The position numbers and the translations under genes are program-made. The notes beneath the pieces were generated by a model. It saw nothing but the letters and a program-made list of their open reading frames with translations. It did no database searches and was not told the origin of the DNA. From Tieghemiomyces parasiticus (lineage: Eukaryota > Kickxellomycota > Dimargaritomycetes > Dimargaritales > Dimargaritaceae): a stretch of 42,504 bases of DNA. Positions 1 through 11,600 of this stretch are shown here, in pieces; the stretch's first letter is position 1, and the number at the start of each line of letters is the position of its first letter. The stretch is from positions 1 through 42,504 of the forward strand of contig JANBPT010000348.1 of the NCBI GenBank assembly GCA_027575765.1. The letters are read 5' to 3'.

Positions 1-3000
1 GTTGCACGACCTCCTAGCACCGCACCTAACGGTATCGCGTGCACATATCGCGATATTGCCTCGGAGAGCATTGCAGATGATCAGTGGTGGTGCGTACAGG
101 GCATGCCAGTCCCGCTCTTCTCCCCTCTACCCTTCGATCACGGACTGGTTCCCCATCTGCCCGTTGGATAGGCTGCATTTTGTCCGACCCTCAAGGCGAG
201 GGCCACCACAACCCCGCTTTTTCCTCATCGGTTGCATCTGCCTTTCTAACCCGCGGACAAGACTTCAACGTAAGGATTTTTGGTCCAATAATTTGATACA
301 GTGATTGTGTGATGAGAGCGGGGGTACAAAGCCACCGCCACCACGCTCCCCACCAACGATCATCTGCGTCTCACACAGGCCATTCCGAGGCTGGGCTCGT
401 TCACACTGACGGCGGTTTGAGGATAGGCGTAAGTACATTTTTCGTTGAGTAGTGGTAAGTCGTCTTGTTGGACATTTAGGTTGGTTACGGCGGGTTCTAA
501 TCCCAAAAAACATCTCAAAGCCTAGGAAATGTGTCAAAGCAATTTAGGTTTCAGCACCTGCCAAGAAAAAAAAAATGTACATCTACCCTACCTTCGCGTT
601 ATGCGGGCCTCTGATATCTATATTTATTTTTTGGTAGACAATCACCTATTTGTGTTCACTATCTAACCCCATAAACACACCCACCACTCCCGTATCAAAT
701 AAAACTGACACTTACCAATCACCCCTATGCTCCAGCTTGTCCTTAGTTCATATTTTCCCTGACTCCACCCTGATTCGCATCCCTCTCCCCTAGGTGGTGG
801 TGACACCAAGTGTAACGCTGGCTCCACCGGAGCGTTCCCTATTAGCTTGGGCGGCCATTGCCTTTCGTATAGACCAGTGCATTCTATCACTGGGCGCGAG
901 GTCGAATGAAGACCCTCACCCCTCTCTTACTCCCCTCCAGGACTCACGGTTCATTAGATTCTATCACATAGGATCAGTAGTTGAGAGTGAAGGCAGTAGC
1001 CCCTCTTTGCCACCTTCGGCAGTGTGCACCGATGACCCAAGGGTCATACATTTTCGCTGTCAGGGTACCTGCGGCTGGCCACGCGAAAACGTAGCCCCTT
1101 GGCCACTCTCATCATCAAACGCCCGGTTCGCATGAACCCATACACCGTTTCCGACGACTTCTCCCTCCCCCCCCCCACACACACATTCACCTCACTGACC
1201 GGGTCCAGGTGCAATGCCCATACTTTCCTAGTCCCTCGCGGTTCAATGGCTACTTTTCACTCCAATACCCTCCCTCTCTAGACCATGCGTTCAACCCCTT
1301 CCACTCTCTTCTCCCACTTATTCAACTCACAAAGTCACCACATCAGCCAGGACGCATAGTCAACCCAATCTCACCGATTTCATTCATTCAAACTTTGCAC
1401 CATTACCCACCCCTTGTTCCCACATCCTGTACCTGTCGATTCGTATTTGACTAGAAAAATGGGCCTCTATGTGCACCTCGGCCAATCCACCAACTACATA
1501 TTACTGCAGCGACCGACCCGGTATCGATAGGTTACACGATCCGTTGTGTGCACATTGTGGTACGCGCCCATTGCACTCCAACCCTTCTCGCTTCCCGATT
1601 GATGGCAGCCCCCATACCTTTCCAACTCTTCGGTCGCATTGGGGAGTAGGGACGACCCAGTTTACCTTATTTTTAACTTCCTGGTATCTGACATTAGCTG
1701 GCCAAGGGGCCGAACGGGAAATCGGATGGGATTGGACGAGGCCCGGTCGTGTTACCACCAACTTCACCGTTTTCCCAAGCCTAGTGCTGTAAATGACAGT
1801 GTACACCAACCCGTGGCACTCAAGTGATAATGTCTTCCGTCTGGCTGCTCGGTGGGAGAGCATCATGGAGATCGTGGCGGCCCCTTTTAGAGTGACAAAA
1901 AATGAGTCTTGATAGGGTGAAGGGTAGAGGGCCAGCTCCTGGAGAGTTGTGAACCTTCACTTCCAAGCCCTCCCGTTCTCTGAGGGGGAGGCGGCCTGTT
2001 ATCATTAGATGTATGGATGCTCCACTTGCCTACTATCGTTTGAGAACTCCATATCATCCGCGTTCATGACATTTACTGGTCAGTTCAGTATCAGCTGCCA
2101 ATCACTTTGGTTATTCTAGACGATTGGATTGGCGATCCAATCTCACCCGGATCGACCGATTTTCCATTTTAGAATCCAGGGTCATCATTTAGCACTTTCT
2201 TCGCCCCCAATTACATATGCTTTATTAGGTTGAATTATGGATTGGTCAGCCGTATAACACCTTCCCCTCGATAGCATTGTCATGTCAAAACACTATGGCA
2301 TCACAGGTCTCGAGATCTACCTAAATTGCACTCGGATCCGTGTTGACAGAAATCGACTCACTTTATCGTCGGTTGGCGGTGAGCAATATAGCGAAGCACA
2401 TCAACGAAGGCGGGCCGCCGCCCGCGCGTCGGGGTCATCACTTTCTACCATCACCGTTCCAAAGTGGATGAGTTTCACAGCTATGAGACTCCAGCCAAGC
2501 GAATCCCTTAAGGGGTATTTTGTCTTCCAATGCGATCAAAGGGAGCGTCAGGGTCTCAGGAGTATTGGTTGCTACGGAACAACGGGGTTGGCCCCGGCCC
2601 AACTCTAGGGTGAAGCAAGTCAGTAGTTGAAGGGGGGGCAGGTGTGCCAGGGCTGCTTCCAACCTGGGCAGCAAGTTACCAAACGTCGACCCTGTCAAAG
2701 GCTACTTCAATTCAGGGCCAGCCAGATAAGTACAAGGGGAATCGGTAACGACCAGCTACCCTGTTCTTCATAATAAAGGGTAATCTGGCGGTCAAGGGTA
2801 GGGTATAGGCGAGGTGGATCATAGGGCGGGATTCGCTACTGTCACAGCCGAGCCGCGAAGGGTTCGATTGCCGAGGCCAATCTAGACACCAGAGGAATCC
2901 CTCTACGACAGCCATGGACCCTGCATTAAGAGATGACGAGTGTTGCCTCGAAGAAGGCGACACCCTTTCCATGTCGGCAGCCCAATCGGTATGGTTAATA

Positions 3001-4677
3001 CAGGCTGTAGACCGGGGTCACTGTTGTTCAACAGGATCCTCCTACGGGCCCCCCTGCGTGCTGAACATGGATATCGATAACCTGTTTTCTGTCCATCTGG
3101 GGCAATCTCCGTTGATCGAGCGTCTTCATTGTGAGGCGCTGGCGTATAGGTTCCTATGCTGATGGTGTCATGCCGTGTATTTCAAGCATTAGTATTCTTT
3201 CATTGTATTCTCTAAAAAAATTACTCTGCGCAATGGCTTGGGAGAGGCTCTGAACCTTCTGCTGTGAAGGAGACCCTAAGTGCTTTCGGCAAGCGATGGA
3301 CCCTGCCCTCGATGTGTCGACCTAGCATCCTAAACGGTAAGCCAGGGCCGGTGCTAAGCGCGTGATGTTGGCCCTGCCCTAATAACCATGAGAACGCCGC
3401 CACAGCCGTTGTGGTTGGCCTGGTTCCTCCTGGCATAGCGCGGTCTGTACCGAGTGGCCCACGCTGGGCGGGATGACCACGGGAGACTATCCCTACCGCA
3501 GGGTCATGGCCACCTGTCTAGGTAGACGGCGAGTAAAGGTCACTGGGCATCGGCCTGGGGGGTACCCAGTAAGGTCCTCGCCGAATGGGGTTGTGGTCGT
3601 ACGCACCTTCTTGGCCAACTTGGGGGAAATGGCAATGTCCTAGGCCCTAGACCCCGCCGGTCTGGCGTACATCCGAGCGGCCCAACTCCCACCTCGAGGC
3701 CGTAGACTGCATCAAAGCCTTCGCCTTAGCGTGGTCGCACTTGGCTGACTCCGCCGCCGACGCCTCGTCTCCCCCACCGCCCCTGTCCGCGTGGGTGTGA
3801 AGACGGTCAAGCTGCCTTTGTACTCTCCCACACGCCTGCGTCTTTTTTCGGCAGCGTGGTCCCTATTGTTTGTCGCAGCTGGACTCTAGACCCGGGGATC
3901 TACTGGACGGCGTTCCACTTCCAGTCGCGATTACGTCTTTACCCCGCCTTTGATAGCCTCTCTAGGTCTTGCACACCCCTCTCTCACTTCCTTCGTTTTC
4001 TCGTTTCCCTGTACGTCACCTTCAACTCCGTCGCCCATTGCTCGGACTACACATTGCTTCCCCACCGGTCTGCGTCGTCAGTTCACTTTGTAACTTTATA
4101 GGTAAGATTGGTTAGACCGGCATACTGACGTGGGCCACAGCTGGGGTTCAGGCGGCTTAGAGTTCCCATTTCCAAGGCCAACTACGGCCAACCCTCCCCC
4201 CATCCGAAGCCGTGTCCACCGTGCGGCCTTGCTATGTTCCGTGGCCATGACACGCAGTCTAGAGCCGTGTCGGTTGGTGAGGATAGTGGCGAGGTAGGCG
4301 AGGGTGAAGGGCAGTTAGTAATTCCAGCACGGCCTGACCCTGGCCCGATTCTTGACCAGCCCGCGCCCCGGTTATGTATTCAGTTGTGACCAGTTCACTC
4401 TTTACACACCTGGCAACCGCCAACCCCTACCTCAGTCTCGATAGCCCCGGCCCACTTTGGCGAATTGGATCGTCTCCCCTTCACCTCCCCAGCCCCCATC
4501 CTAGTGGCCTTTCACCCTTTAGACATCCGCATTTAGATCCCTCCGCCTTGACCTGCGTCGACGCGATTTCGCTAACCCACAATCGTCTCTCAACCCCCAC
4601 CTTGCGCCTATTCACACTCCGACACCAGTCACTTCCCCCACCCCTCTCGTAACCCAGCGCGCATACCCGCTAACATC
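1..4677. other. Gene-free left flank with possible gene relic; YOP1 promoter at its right end
   Basis: I see no supportable gene here. Open frames are short, lack the GC-rich wobble positions of the genes further right, and match no family I know. There is a C run followed by a short AC repeat near 1167-1184. A GC-rich patch at about 3390-3800 has protein-like but interrupted frames and is listed separately. The last 300 bases (about 4370-4677) are strongly C/T-rich, as are the stretches before other starts in this window, and probably hold the promoter and 5' UTR of YOP1. No tRNA, rRNA or transposon was recognised. Confidence 0.55.
3392..3800 (+). pseudogene. Possible decayed coding fragment (GC-rich patch)
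   Basis: One frame is open from 3392 to a TAG at 3641-3643 and continues readably for about 30 codons after it. An overlapping frame is open from 3651 to a TGA at 3798 and reads like an alpha-helical protein segment (for example HLEAVDCIKAFALAWSHLA), with codons ending mostly in C or G. Together these could be one old coding sequence broken by a stop and a shift. The GC content is visibly higher than in neighbouring non-coding DNA, which alone makes open frames longer. No family was recognised, so this could equally be chance or a short unannotated exon. Confidence 0.2.
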
Positions 4678-5400
4678 ATGGATAAAGTCCGATTCTACCA
4701 CGACAAGTACTATGCCCAGGCCAACCAGGAGCTGTCCCAGATTCAGGTCCTGCAGAACCTGGAGCAGCGCACGGGCGTGCCAAAGGTCTACTTGGCAGCC
4801 GGCGTGGGCCTGTTCGGCCTCCTGCTCGTGGCTTTGAATTTTGCTGCTACGCTCATCACAAACCTGGTTGGCTTCGTGTACCCCGGTAAGTTACGGAGCC
4901 GTAGTATTTGGTTCGCGTCACCATTATAGGCCAGACTGCGGATGGCTGTCTGCCTTGGGCTAGTTCATGACAGCGATATACCTTGCCGTGACTCTAACCC
5001 CAAGCCGGTTTCTTTTTCTTTCTCCAAACACCTTCACGCCAACCTAGCCTGGAGCTCTTTCCATGCCATCGAAACCCCCGGCAAGGAGGATGACACCCAG
5101 TGGTTGACCTACTGGACCGTGTTTGGCCTGTTCAATGTGGTCGAGTACTTCACCAACGTGCTCCTCTACTGGGTGCCATTCTACTACACGCTCAAACTGG
5201 TCGTGCTGCTATGGCTGGCTCTGCCCCATACCCGCGGCGCCGAGTACCTGTACCAGAACTACCTCCGCCCGGTCTTCCTGCGTCACTCGGCCTCCTTCTC
5301 CTCTACCGTCAAGACCGGCCTCTCTCCGCGCGATCTGGGTAATCAGTTCGTCGCGGGCACTAGCCGTGCGGCCGAGAGCCTGAAGGCCCACGACATGTAA
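4678..5400 (+). CDS. YOP1: Yop1/REEP-type ER membrane-shaping protein (TB2/DP1/HVA22 family), 2 exons
   Basis: The coding sequence joins 4678-4885 and 5048-5400, giving 186 aa. The 162-nt intron (4886-5047) starts GTAAGT, ends CTAG, and has a CTAAC branch-like motif at 4994-4998. Splicing restores the family signature around residues 65-80 (GFVYPA, then SFHAIETP), followed by DDTQWLTYW, which closely matches yeast Yop1. Family members insert hydrophobic hairpins into the cytosolic leaflet of the ER and curve it into tubules together with reticulons and Sey1/atlastin. Hydrophobic segments lie near residues 38-68 and 90-140. The C-terminal tail after about residue 145 is polar and would hold the amphipathic helix typical of the family. 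Length fits Yop1 (about 180 aa). The start is a single ATGG behind a C/T-rich leader. The next gene is convergent. Confidence 0.95.
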
Positions 5401-5739
5401 ACGCGTGTCCTACGACACCCTGGCCCGCGTGCGTCGGTTTCGTTAATCACACAACCCTTCACTGGTTTATCACCGCTACTTCACCTTCGTTTCTTGCCGT
5501 CCGCTCTATCCGGGATCTGTCTCGGGGTTATTTGCGAGTTCTCCCCTACCAGGTTGGTATATCGATGTCGTTTCCTATTGTACACAATGCGTTAGACGAG
5601 AAAGGAAGAACGAGGGCGCTATTAGCGCGGGGCTAATGTTGCTTTACAATGTAATTCTCTAAACTTTGTCGTTTATCTAAATGAAATGATCGTCGAAGGC
5701 TCGCCGTAGATGGCTGGTTTGAAAAAAAGCATGGTACCT
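5401..5739. other. Convergent 3' intergenic region (YOP1 / Vac1-like)
   Basis: This 339-base spacer lies between the stop codons of two converging genes and must hold both transcripts' 3' ends. It turns A/T-richer towards the middle and right. I see no clear AATAAA signal and no open frame of note. Confidence 0.5.
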
Positions 5740-7348
5740 TTATATCGTAGGGATAACAGCCTCGATACGCGTAATCTCGGCCTCTAAATCCGCCAGGCTC
5801 GCCCGCAGCGATTTCGCGTCTTCCAGCTTGCGGTGTTGGACGGCCTCGCGCAGATACCCTTCGACGAGAAACCGCTGCTCGCGTAGCACGTCCAGTTTGT
5901 CCAGTTCAGCCGATAGGTCCTCCACGGTGGCGTTGCGCGATAGGGAGGAGCCGGCTTCCGAGTTAGCGTCGGCGCCGGACATACCGAATAGACTGAAGAT
6001 GCTGGACACCACTGAGGCCCGGCGAGCGAGGCCGTGAGGAGGCTCTGGATCGGCAGCGGCGGCCGACGTGTCCGTGTCGGACCGACTGGGAAGCGGCGGG
6101 GCCGGCTGCGAGACGCTGTCGGTAGAACCGGCGAGTTGTGAAGGAAGTGAGCGTGGAGGGCGGCGGCCTATGGGTGACCGAGCGCTGTTCGGAACGGAGG
6201 CCACCGACGGGCTGCGCTGGGAGGATGTCGGGGTGCGGCCGTGCAGCAGCTTTGGCAGCAGAGACAGCGAGAACATGCGCTGTTGGAGGTACTGGGCGCA
6301 GTACTGGTAGATGGCCGTGTGCAGCCGCCGGTCGGAGGGCGTGTCGGCCTTGAGCTTAGTAATGTTCTTGCTGGCACGGTCGAGGTTGCTGAGGTTCTCC
6401 AGCAGGTCCTTGCGCAGGCGGGCGGCGATCTGATAGTCAATGTTGGTTTCGGTGAGGTCCATTTGGTGACTGGGTAGAGGCGAGCGAAGGAAGGGGGGGG
6501 TTAATTACAGTGCCGAGTGGGAGTTGGTGAGAGATCTCTGGGTGTAAAAGGGCGTGGGCACAGCAGCGAAGGCTGTCCATTGGAATACCTTCCCCTGCCC
6601 GTACTAAAGGGCGGGTGTCCACATTCACATACCTCAACTTCAGAACGAGGTCATCAAACTTGGGCAGCAGTTTCTCGACGTTCCCGCGGTACCGCACGAT
6701 GGTCTGGTAGGCGGTGAGGGTGTGAGTCTTGGACCGGATGGCGTCCACAATGAAATTGCGGCGGTTGAGCAGTGAGGCACACCGCCGGCACACGCGGACG
6801 GCAGGCGAGCCATTTTGGCTGGTGGGCGGCCGGGGGTTCGCACCACCCGTACCACTCCTAGTGGCGGCGGATAGTTGAGGGGAGCCGGTCGGGGTCAAGT
6901 CGTACATAACAGAACAGGTGTTCCGGTGGCACACGATACATCCGCAGAGCCGGCAGTGGTGCTTGCGGGCCAGCAGGGCCGGACCGAACATCTCATGACA
7001 CACGTGACAGGCCTTGACCTGCTCGTCGGGTGCCCAGTTGACAATGGCCTGTTCGGCGGCTTTCAGGCTGGGCCGACCGAGTAGCCCAGCCCCATTCGCG
7101 GTCCGACCGCCGTGGAGCTGGGCTAATTTCTCGAGACGGTTGCGCAGCTTGTTTTCCTCGAGGAGGACTCGTTTGGTGGTGGCGCTCCGGAGTTGGAGGA
7201 AATGGGCGGTGTGGGTACGGGTCGGACTGGGCTGCTCCCGGCGGGTCGGCTGGGATGCACGCGGCGGAGGAGGCCGATGGTTGGGTGGTGGGTGGCCCGG
7301 GGTCGACCCGTTGCGTTGCGGATAGTATAGCGCACCGTGGTGCGCCAT
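5740..7348 (-). CDS. VAC1: Vac1/Pep7/Rabenosyn-5-like FYVE-domain Rab effector, 2 coding exons
   Basis: On the minus strand, exon 7348-6633 joins exon 6469-5740 to give 481 aa. The 163-nt intron (6632-6470) begins GTATGT and ends CCCAG, and the phases match (AG joined to T). A FYVE zinc finger lies at about residues 105-192: WxxD at 105-108, Cys114/117, the PI3P-binding RKHHCRLCG at 128-136, Cys140/145, and RVCRRC at 185-190. The wide gap between Cys140 and Cys145 resembles fungal Vac1. After a Ser/Pro-rich linker, a C-terminal helical stretch (about 425-478) resembles the Rabenosyn Rab-binding region. Family members bind PI3P and Rab5/Vps21 on endosomes and promote Vps45/Pep12-dependent fusion on the route to the vacuole. 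The N-terminal C2H2 finger of yeast Vac1 is not seen; the N-terminus is instead Pro/Arg-rich. Family is confident; the exact orthologue is likely. Confidence 0.88.
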
Positions 7349-7350
7349 GT

Positions 7351-7534
7351 CTAGGGAGGAATTGGGAAAGGAATAGAAACCACGATGCGGTGGGAGAGAC
7401 GAATTAGGTCAGAGCGACCGAGGGAGCTGGATGTGCCAGGCTGTCGGGAGGGGAGGTTAGGGGCGTGTGGGCAGGGAGAAACAGGCTTCTGCTGGACCTA
7501 CGTGGGCCGCCATTCTAAGACGGCGGTTACTTAC
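7351..7534 (-). other. Predicted 5'UTR intron of the Vac1-like gene
   Basis: On the minus strand a strong donor (TTG then GTAAGT, at 7534) and a strong acceptor with a pyrimidine tract (ending CCCTAG at 7351) enclose 184 nt, the same size class as the coding introns here. The acceptor sits two bases before the start codon ATGG at 7348. Reading the upstream exon in the protein's frame meets a TAA and no ATG after it, so the exon would be untranslated. It has no C2H2 motif that would restore the missing Vac1 N-terminus. This is inferred from splice signals only. Confidence 0.5.
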
Positions 7535-8387
7535 CAAGGACTCTGCCTGCTTAGGGTGGAGGGGATATAGCGGAGTGGTAGGAAGCATATAGATGGTCAC
7601 ATGATGGGTTTGCACCAAAACCACGTCTGCCAAAACGTGGCGGTGTGCTATCAATAGGTATACATGTGCCGCTAGGTTGCTGTTTGGCGGCAGCGTGATA
7701 GGCTTCCCCCAAAGGCATGGCTGATGGCCCGAGGACGGTCGGGCGTGGTCTTTCGTCGCTTGAAGAGCCCGGTGGTCGGCCCGCTGCTGTCCGTTTACAG
7801 GGCGAGCCCGCCAAGGAAGGAGCGAATAGAGAGCGACTGTCCGCTAGTATGCGACAGTGGCTATTATTACACTCTCCGCTTCTCTACGCCAACGAAGCCG
7901 CCGACCTTCCATATTAGCGACCCAAGATAGTTCAATCATAAAGGTCCTTTCAATCATTCTTGCGATGATTTAGTTGTCGGAAGCCACGAGGTCGACTAGG
8001 CGCCACAATTGAAATAGGCTATTCCTCTAGCCCATCCGTCCACTGGTTAGTTAGCAAGGTAAGGGATCGGCATCAGAAGCCCCTAGGCCCACCAGGGAGC
8101 GGGAGCTAGGGGCGCTTTCGAGTACAGGGCTGAGCTCCCGCCGCGCTGCCTAGCTGGCACGATTGGTGAGCCCTGGTCGGGTCCGGGTGGAGAGGGCCCT
8201 GAGGACGTGCTAGAGCCACAGCCCCATATCCATTTTTTTCTTCACTGTGTTTACCGCCAGCCTTCGGCCCCCTCCTTCAGTTCTAACCACCACAGAGCTT
8301 TTATGGCATGGTACTGGACTCTCCCAATGTAACACATGGAGTCATCTCAGTATTTACCCCATTCCGCTTGTTATTCTTTATTCGCCC

Positions 8388-8397
8388 TATATATATA
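8388..8397 (+). promoter_or_regulatory. TATA-like element upstream of the PACT-protein gene
   Basis: A ten-base alternating TA stretch lies about 250 bases before the ATG at 8647, just upstream of a C/T-rich leader. Position and sequence fit a TATA box, but fungal promoters often lack one and a short TA repeat can arise by chance. Confidence 0.3.
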
Positions 8398-8646
8398 CAC
8401 ATGTTTACATTTCGGCACTCTAATTCTTGAACCCCCTCCCGCTTCCTCCGACGCGACGCATCGCCCTAGACCTTGCGGATTCCCCTAATCACGTTTCCGT
8501 GTCCCCGTCGCTTTGCACTATTGCGGCGCGACCTAACCCTACCAAGCTCATCAGCCCGCCCAAGTTGCCCGAGCTAGGGTCGCATAGCAACTACCCCCCG
8601 TCCTCCCCCCTATCTCGCCGCCAGCGCTTCCATCGGCCATCTCCGC

Positions 8647-11600
8647 ATGGCGGCGCGGTCGCCCAACTCCGACCGGTGGGAGGTTGCCTCGCAGTCCGAG
8701 GCTCCGCCCACCGACCCCGACGGTTCCGCCGTCCCGCGCCTCTCGTCGCTCCACCTGACTACATTCGACTCGGCGCTGCTGGTGGGCAGCGTTCAGGACT
8801 CACTCTACGACCCAGAGCCAGCCATGGCGGCGCGCTCGCCGCCCCCGTCCCTCACTAACCGGGCCTCAGGGCTGCCTTGGGTTGAAAAGTCCTTCTCGCC
8901 CATCCCATCAGCTGCGTCGTCCCGCCCACCGTCGGTGGGATCTCTGGCCGCTGCCTTGCAGCAGTCCCCGTGGCCCCACCCATCCCCCGACGTGGGAGGC
9001 TCGGCCCACAGTTCAATCGGACGGCGATCCATGCTGGAGTCGTTCGTGGGGAGTTCGGGATACTCCGTTCACCCATCCTTCATGCCACTTAACGATACCC
9101 AGCACTTGCTACCGAACCATATGGCCTCAACTCCAGGGATTCACCGTCCGCCCACCGGTCATTTCAGCGCTCGAGAGTAAGTAACTAAGATCACCCAAGT
9201 GAAAGCATCTGGAGAAGCCGAAACCAATCCATTGCCAAGAAATAGGTTGGCTGGCGCCCACGCTCGAAAAAGAGTAGTCATTCAATGAGCTACCGGCTCA
9301 TCTGACTAACCACCTTGTCTATCCGTCCGCACTCCTTCCCCCCTTTTATACCTTCCGATACCTCCCTGTCAAGCAGTATCCCAGACTCCTTCGCCGAATC
9401 CGATGGCGCCCTACCACCTACCCCGATTCGCCCCCCTGGCAACCAATCACGGCCTGATGTCTCCGGGTTATCCTTTAACGGAGAGCCTGGTGCGCTGGCT
9501 GAAGAGACCCTGGCTCGTCCAGTCTCCAGCGGGTCAGGTAACAAACTGTTTAATCCGGCTTCGCGGCGATCAGGAACCTTCCTACGTGACCGCCTATCAA
9601 ACCTCATCCGCAAGACCAGTTCGGGCAGGAGCGACTCACCCCAGTCCCCCACTGAATCGGAGAACGCCTTTTCCTCCTCCCGAGTGGGCCGTAAGCAGCG
9701 TCTGGGTAAGCACTCCGCACCAACCACACCATTACTGACAGAAGCCGTGGTACACATCTCGCCCCGGACCTCGTGGGACGGCGCCCACGACATCATTAGT
9801 GCGTCCTCGGTCAGCTCTGCCGGTCGATCGTTAGGTGTCGACCCGGTGCAGCGAAGCCCCGCCGAACTGGTGGCAGACTTCCGGCAAATGCAGGAGGATT
9901 TGCGCAACGCCATCCGGAGCAAGCAGCTCATGGAACAGTCGGTCCGCGCCTTCAACCTTGACCTCACTAACGCCCGCGCCGCCCAGCGCGGGGCAGAAGA
10001 GCGCGCCGAAACTTTGGCAGGCCAGCTCACCTTGGCGCGCGAGTCCCACGAGGAATTGCGCAAGCAGCTAACCACTGTTCGTGGTGAATTGCTCCAGTGC
10101 CAGAAACAGTCGCAAGGGCTTCGTAAGGAACGCAGAGACTACGCTGACCGCCTGGCCCTGGCCGAGAATGAAACCGCCAGGCTTACCGAGGAGCTCGCCA
10201 AGGTCGCTGAGCCGACCCCGAGCGTATCCGACGACATTGCCCGTCGCGATGCCACAATCCACGAACAGGCCGCCGATTTGGCCACCCGCACCGCCGAGCT
10301 GGAAGGCCTGCGAGCCGACCACGCCACACTGACCGATACCATGCACGATTTGATGGACCAGCTCAGCGAGCTGCGGATCGACGGGAAGGACAACTCCCCA
10401 CCCAACGAAACCAGGCGCGACGGTGCGTCGGCCACCCTTAGGACTGATACAGACACATCCCGGCTACGCGAGGAATACGATAACCTTATCGAAACGCTGA
10501 AGAACGACCAGCAGACGCTGCGGGAGACCTTGACCGACCTGATGGACCAGCTTGGCGCCAAGAAAGAGGAACTCGCTAGTCAGGTCACCGAGCGCACTGC
10601 CGAGGCCAAGGTGCGTAGTGGGTTGGAGGACCGCGTCCGTACTTTGGAGGCCGAGATTGTAACGCTCGAACAGCGCACGGCCGCAACGGATACCTGGCAG
10701 ACGCAGTTCCATGCTGCCGAGAAGGAGGCCGTACAGCTAGCCGCGCGGCTCCGGGAAGCCGAGGCTGCCGAGAAGACCCGCACCGCCCGATTGGTCGAAC
10801 TGGAGCAGGCCAACCAGACCCTGAATTCGCAGCTCGAGCTGCTCCGGACTCAGCCACCACCACCACCGACCACCCGCGCCGAGGATCCGGACAATGAGGC
10901 CGACGACACCCTTCGGCTGAACGCGCTGCAGAGTGACTACGATAACCTCCTGCGAGATTTCGATCGCCAGGAGCAGGTCATCGCCAAGCTGCGTACCGAC
11001 CTCTCTAACCAGGTCACCACACAGAAGGCGATCAAGGAGCGCCTGACTAACCTGGAGGGCGAAGTGGAGAAGGCCCAGGCCGCCGAAGAGAAGCTACTCA
11101 GCCAGAACGTTAAACTAGAATCGGACTGCGATGAACTACGAGCCGACCTCGCTAAGTCAGAACGAGCCCGCGAGGCCGTCGAGATCCGGGTGGCCGACCT
11201 GGAGATGGCGGCGATCGAGGCAGAGGCGGGCCGGTTAGAGGCCGAAATCCAACGGGACTCACTAATGGATAGCGCAGCCGCGCAGCAGCAGTCCGCCATG
11301 GGGACGCCCCAGCCCAAGGGCAGCGACCAAGCGGCGGCCTCCCCCGCAGTGGACGCCGTTTTTGCTGGCCCTACAGACCCCCTGCCCCCGGCCGTCAGTG
11401 GGACCACCACCCCCGGCCGTCAAGTGTCGACCAACCCGGCACGTACTGCACAGGCCAGCGAACTGGTCAAACTCCGCGCACAGTTGCTCAACTTCCAGAC
11501 CCGTCGTACCAAGCTGGAGGCTCAGATTGATACGCACACCCGGACGGTGGCCGAGCACGAGCTCAGCCTGGAGGTATCAGGGACCCGCCTGGAGACCCTG

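Larger units (their letters stand above)
7349..8646. other. Divergent promoter region between the Vac1-like and PACT-protein genes
   Basis: About 1.3 kb separates two divergently transcribed starts. The left part includes the predicted 5'UTR intron of the Vac1-like gene. The middle (about 8080-8220) is GC-rich without a convincing frame. The right part is C/T-rich and leads into the start of the large coiled-coil gene. No additional gene is supported. Confidence 0.5.

Noticed and set aside
4150..4165. A 16-base sequence shared with 17426-17441, inside intron 1 of the GCP gene
   Set aside because: One such match is not surprising in a 42-kb window, and the flanks do not match.
8427..8858. 143-aa frame overlapping the start of the PACT-protein gene in another frame
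   Set aside because: It lacks an ATG start, and its right part is a shadow of the real first exon. Its left part is C/T-rich leader.
9290..10075. Long minus-strand open frame (261 aa) inside the coiled-coil gene; similar antisense frames near 10139-10561, 10937-11410, 14892-15266 and 15208-15705
   Set aside because: They mirror the GC-rich wobble positions of the real plus-strand exons, have Ser/Arg/Ala-heavy composition and match no family.
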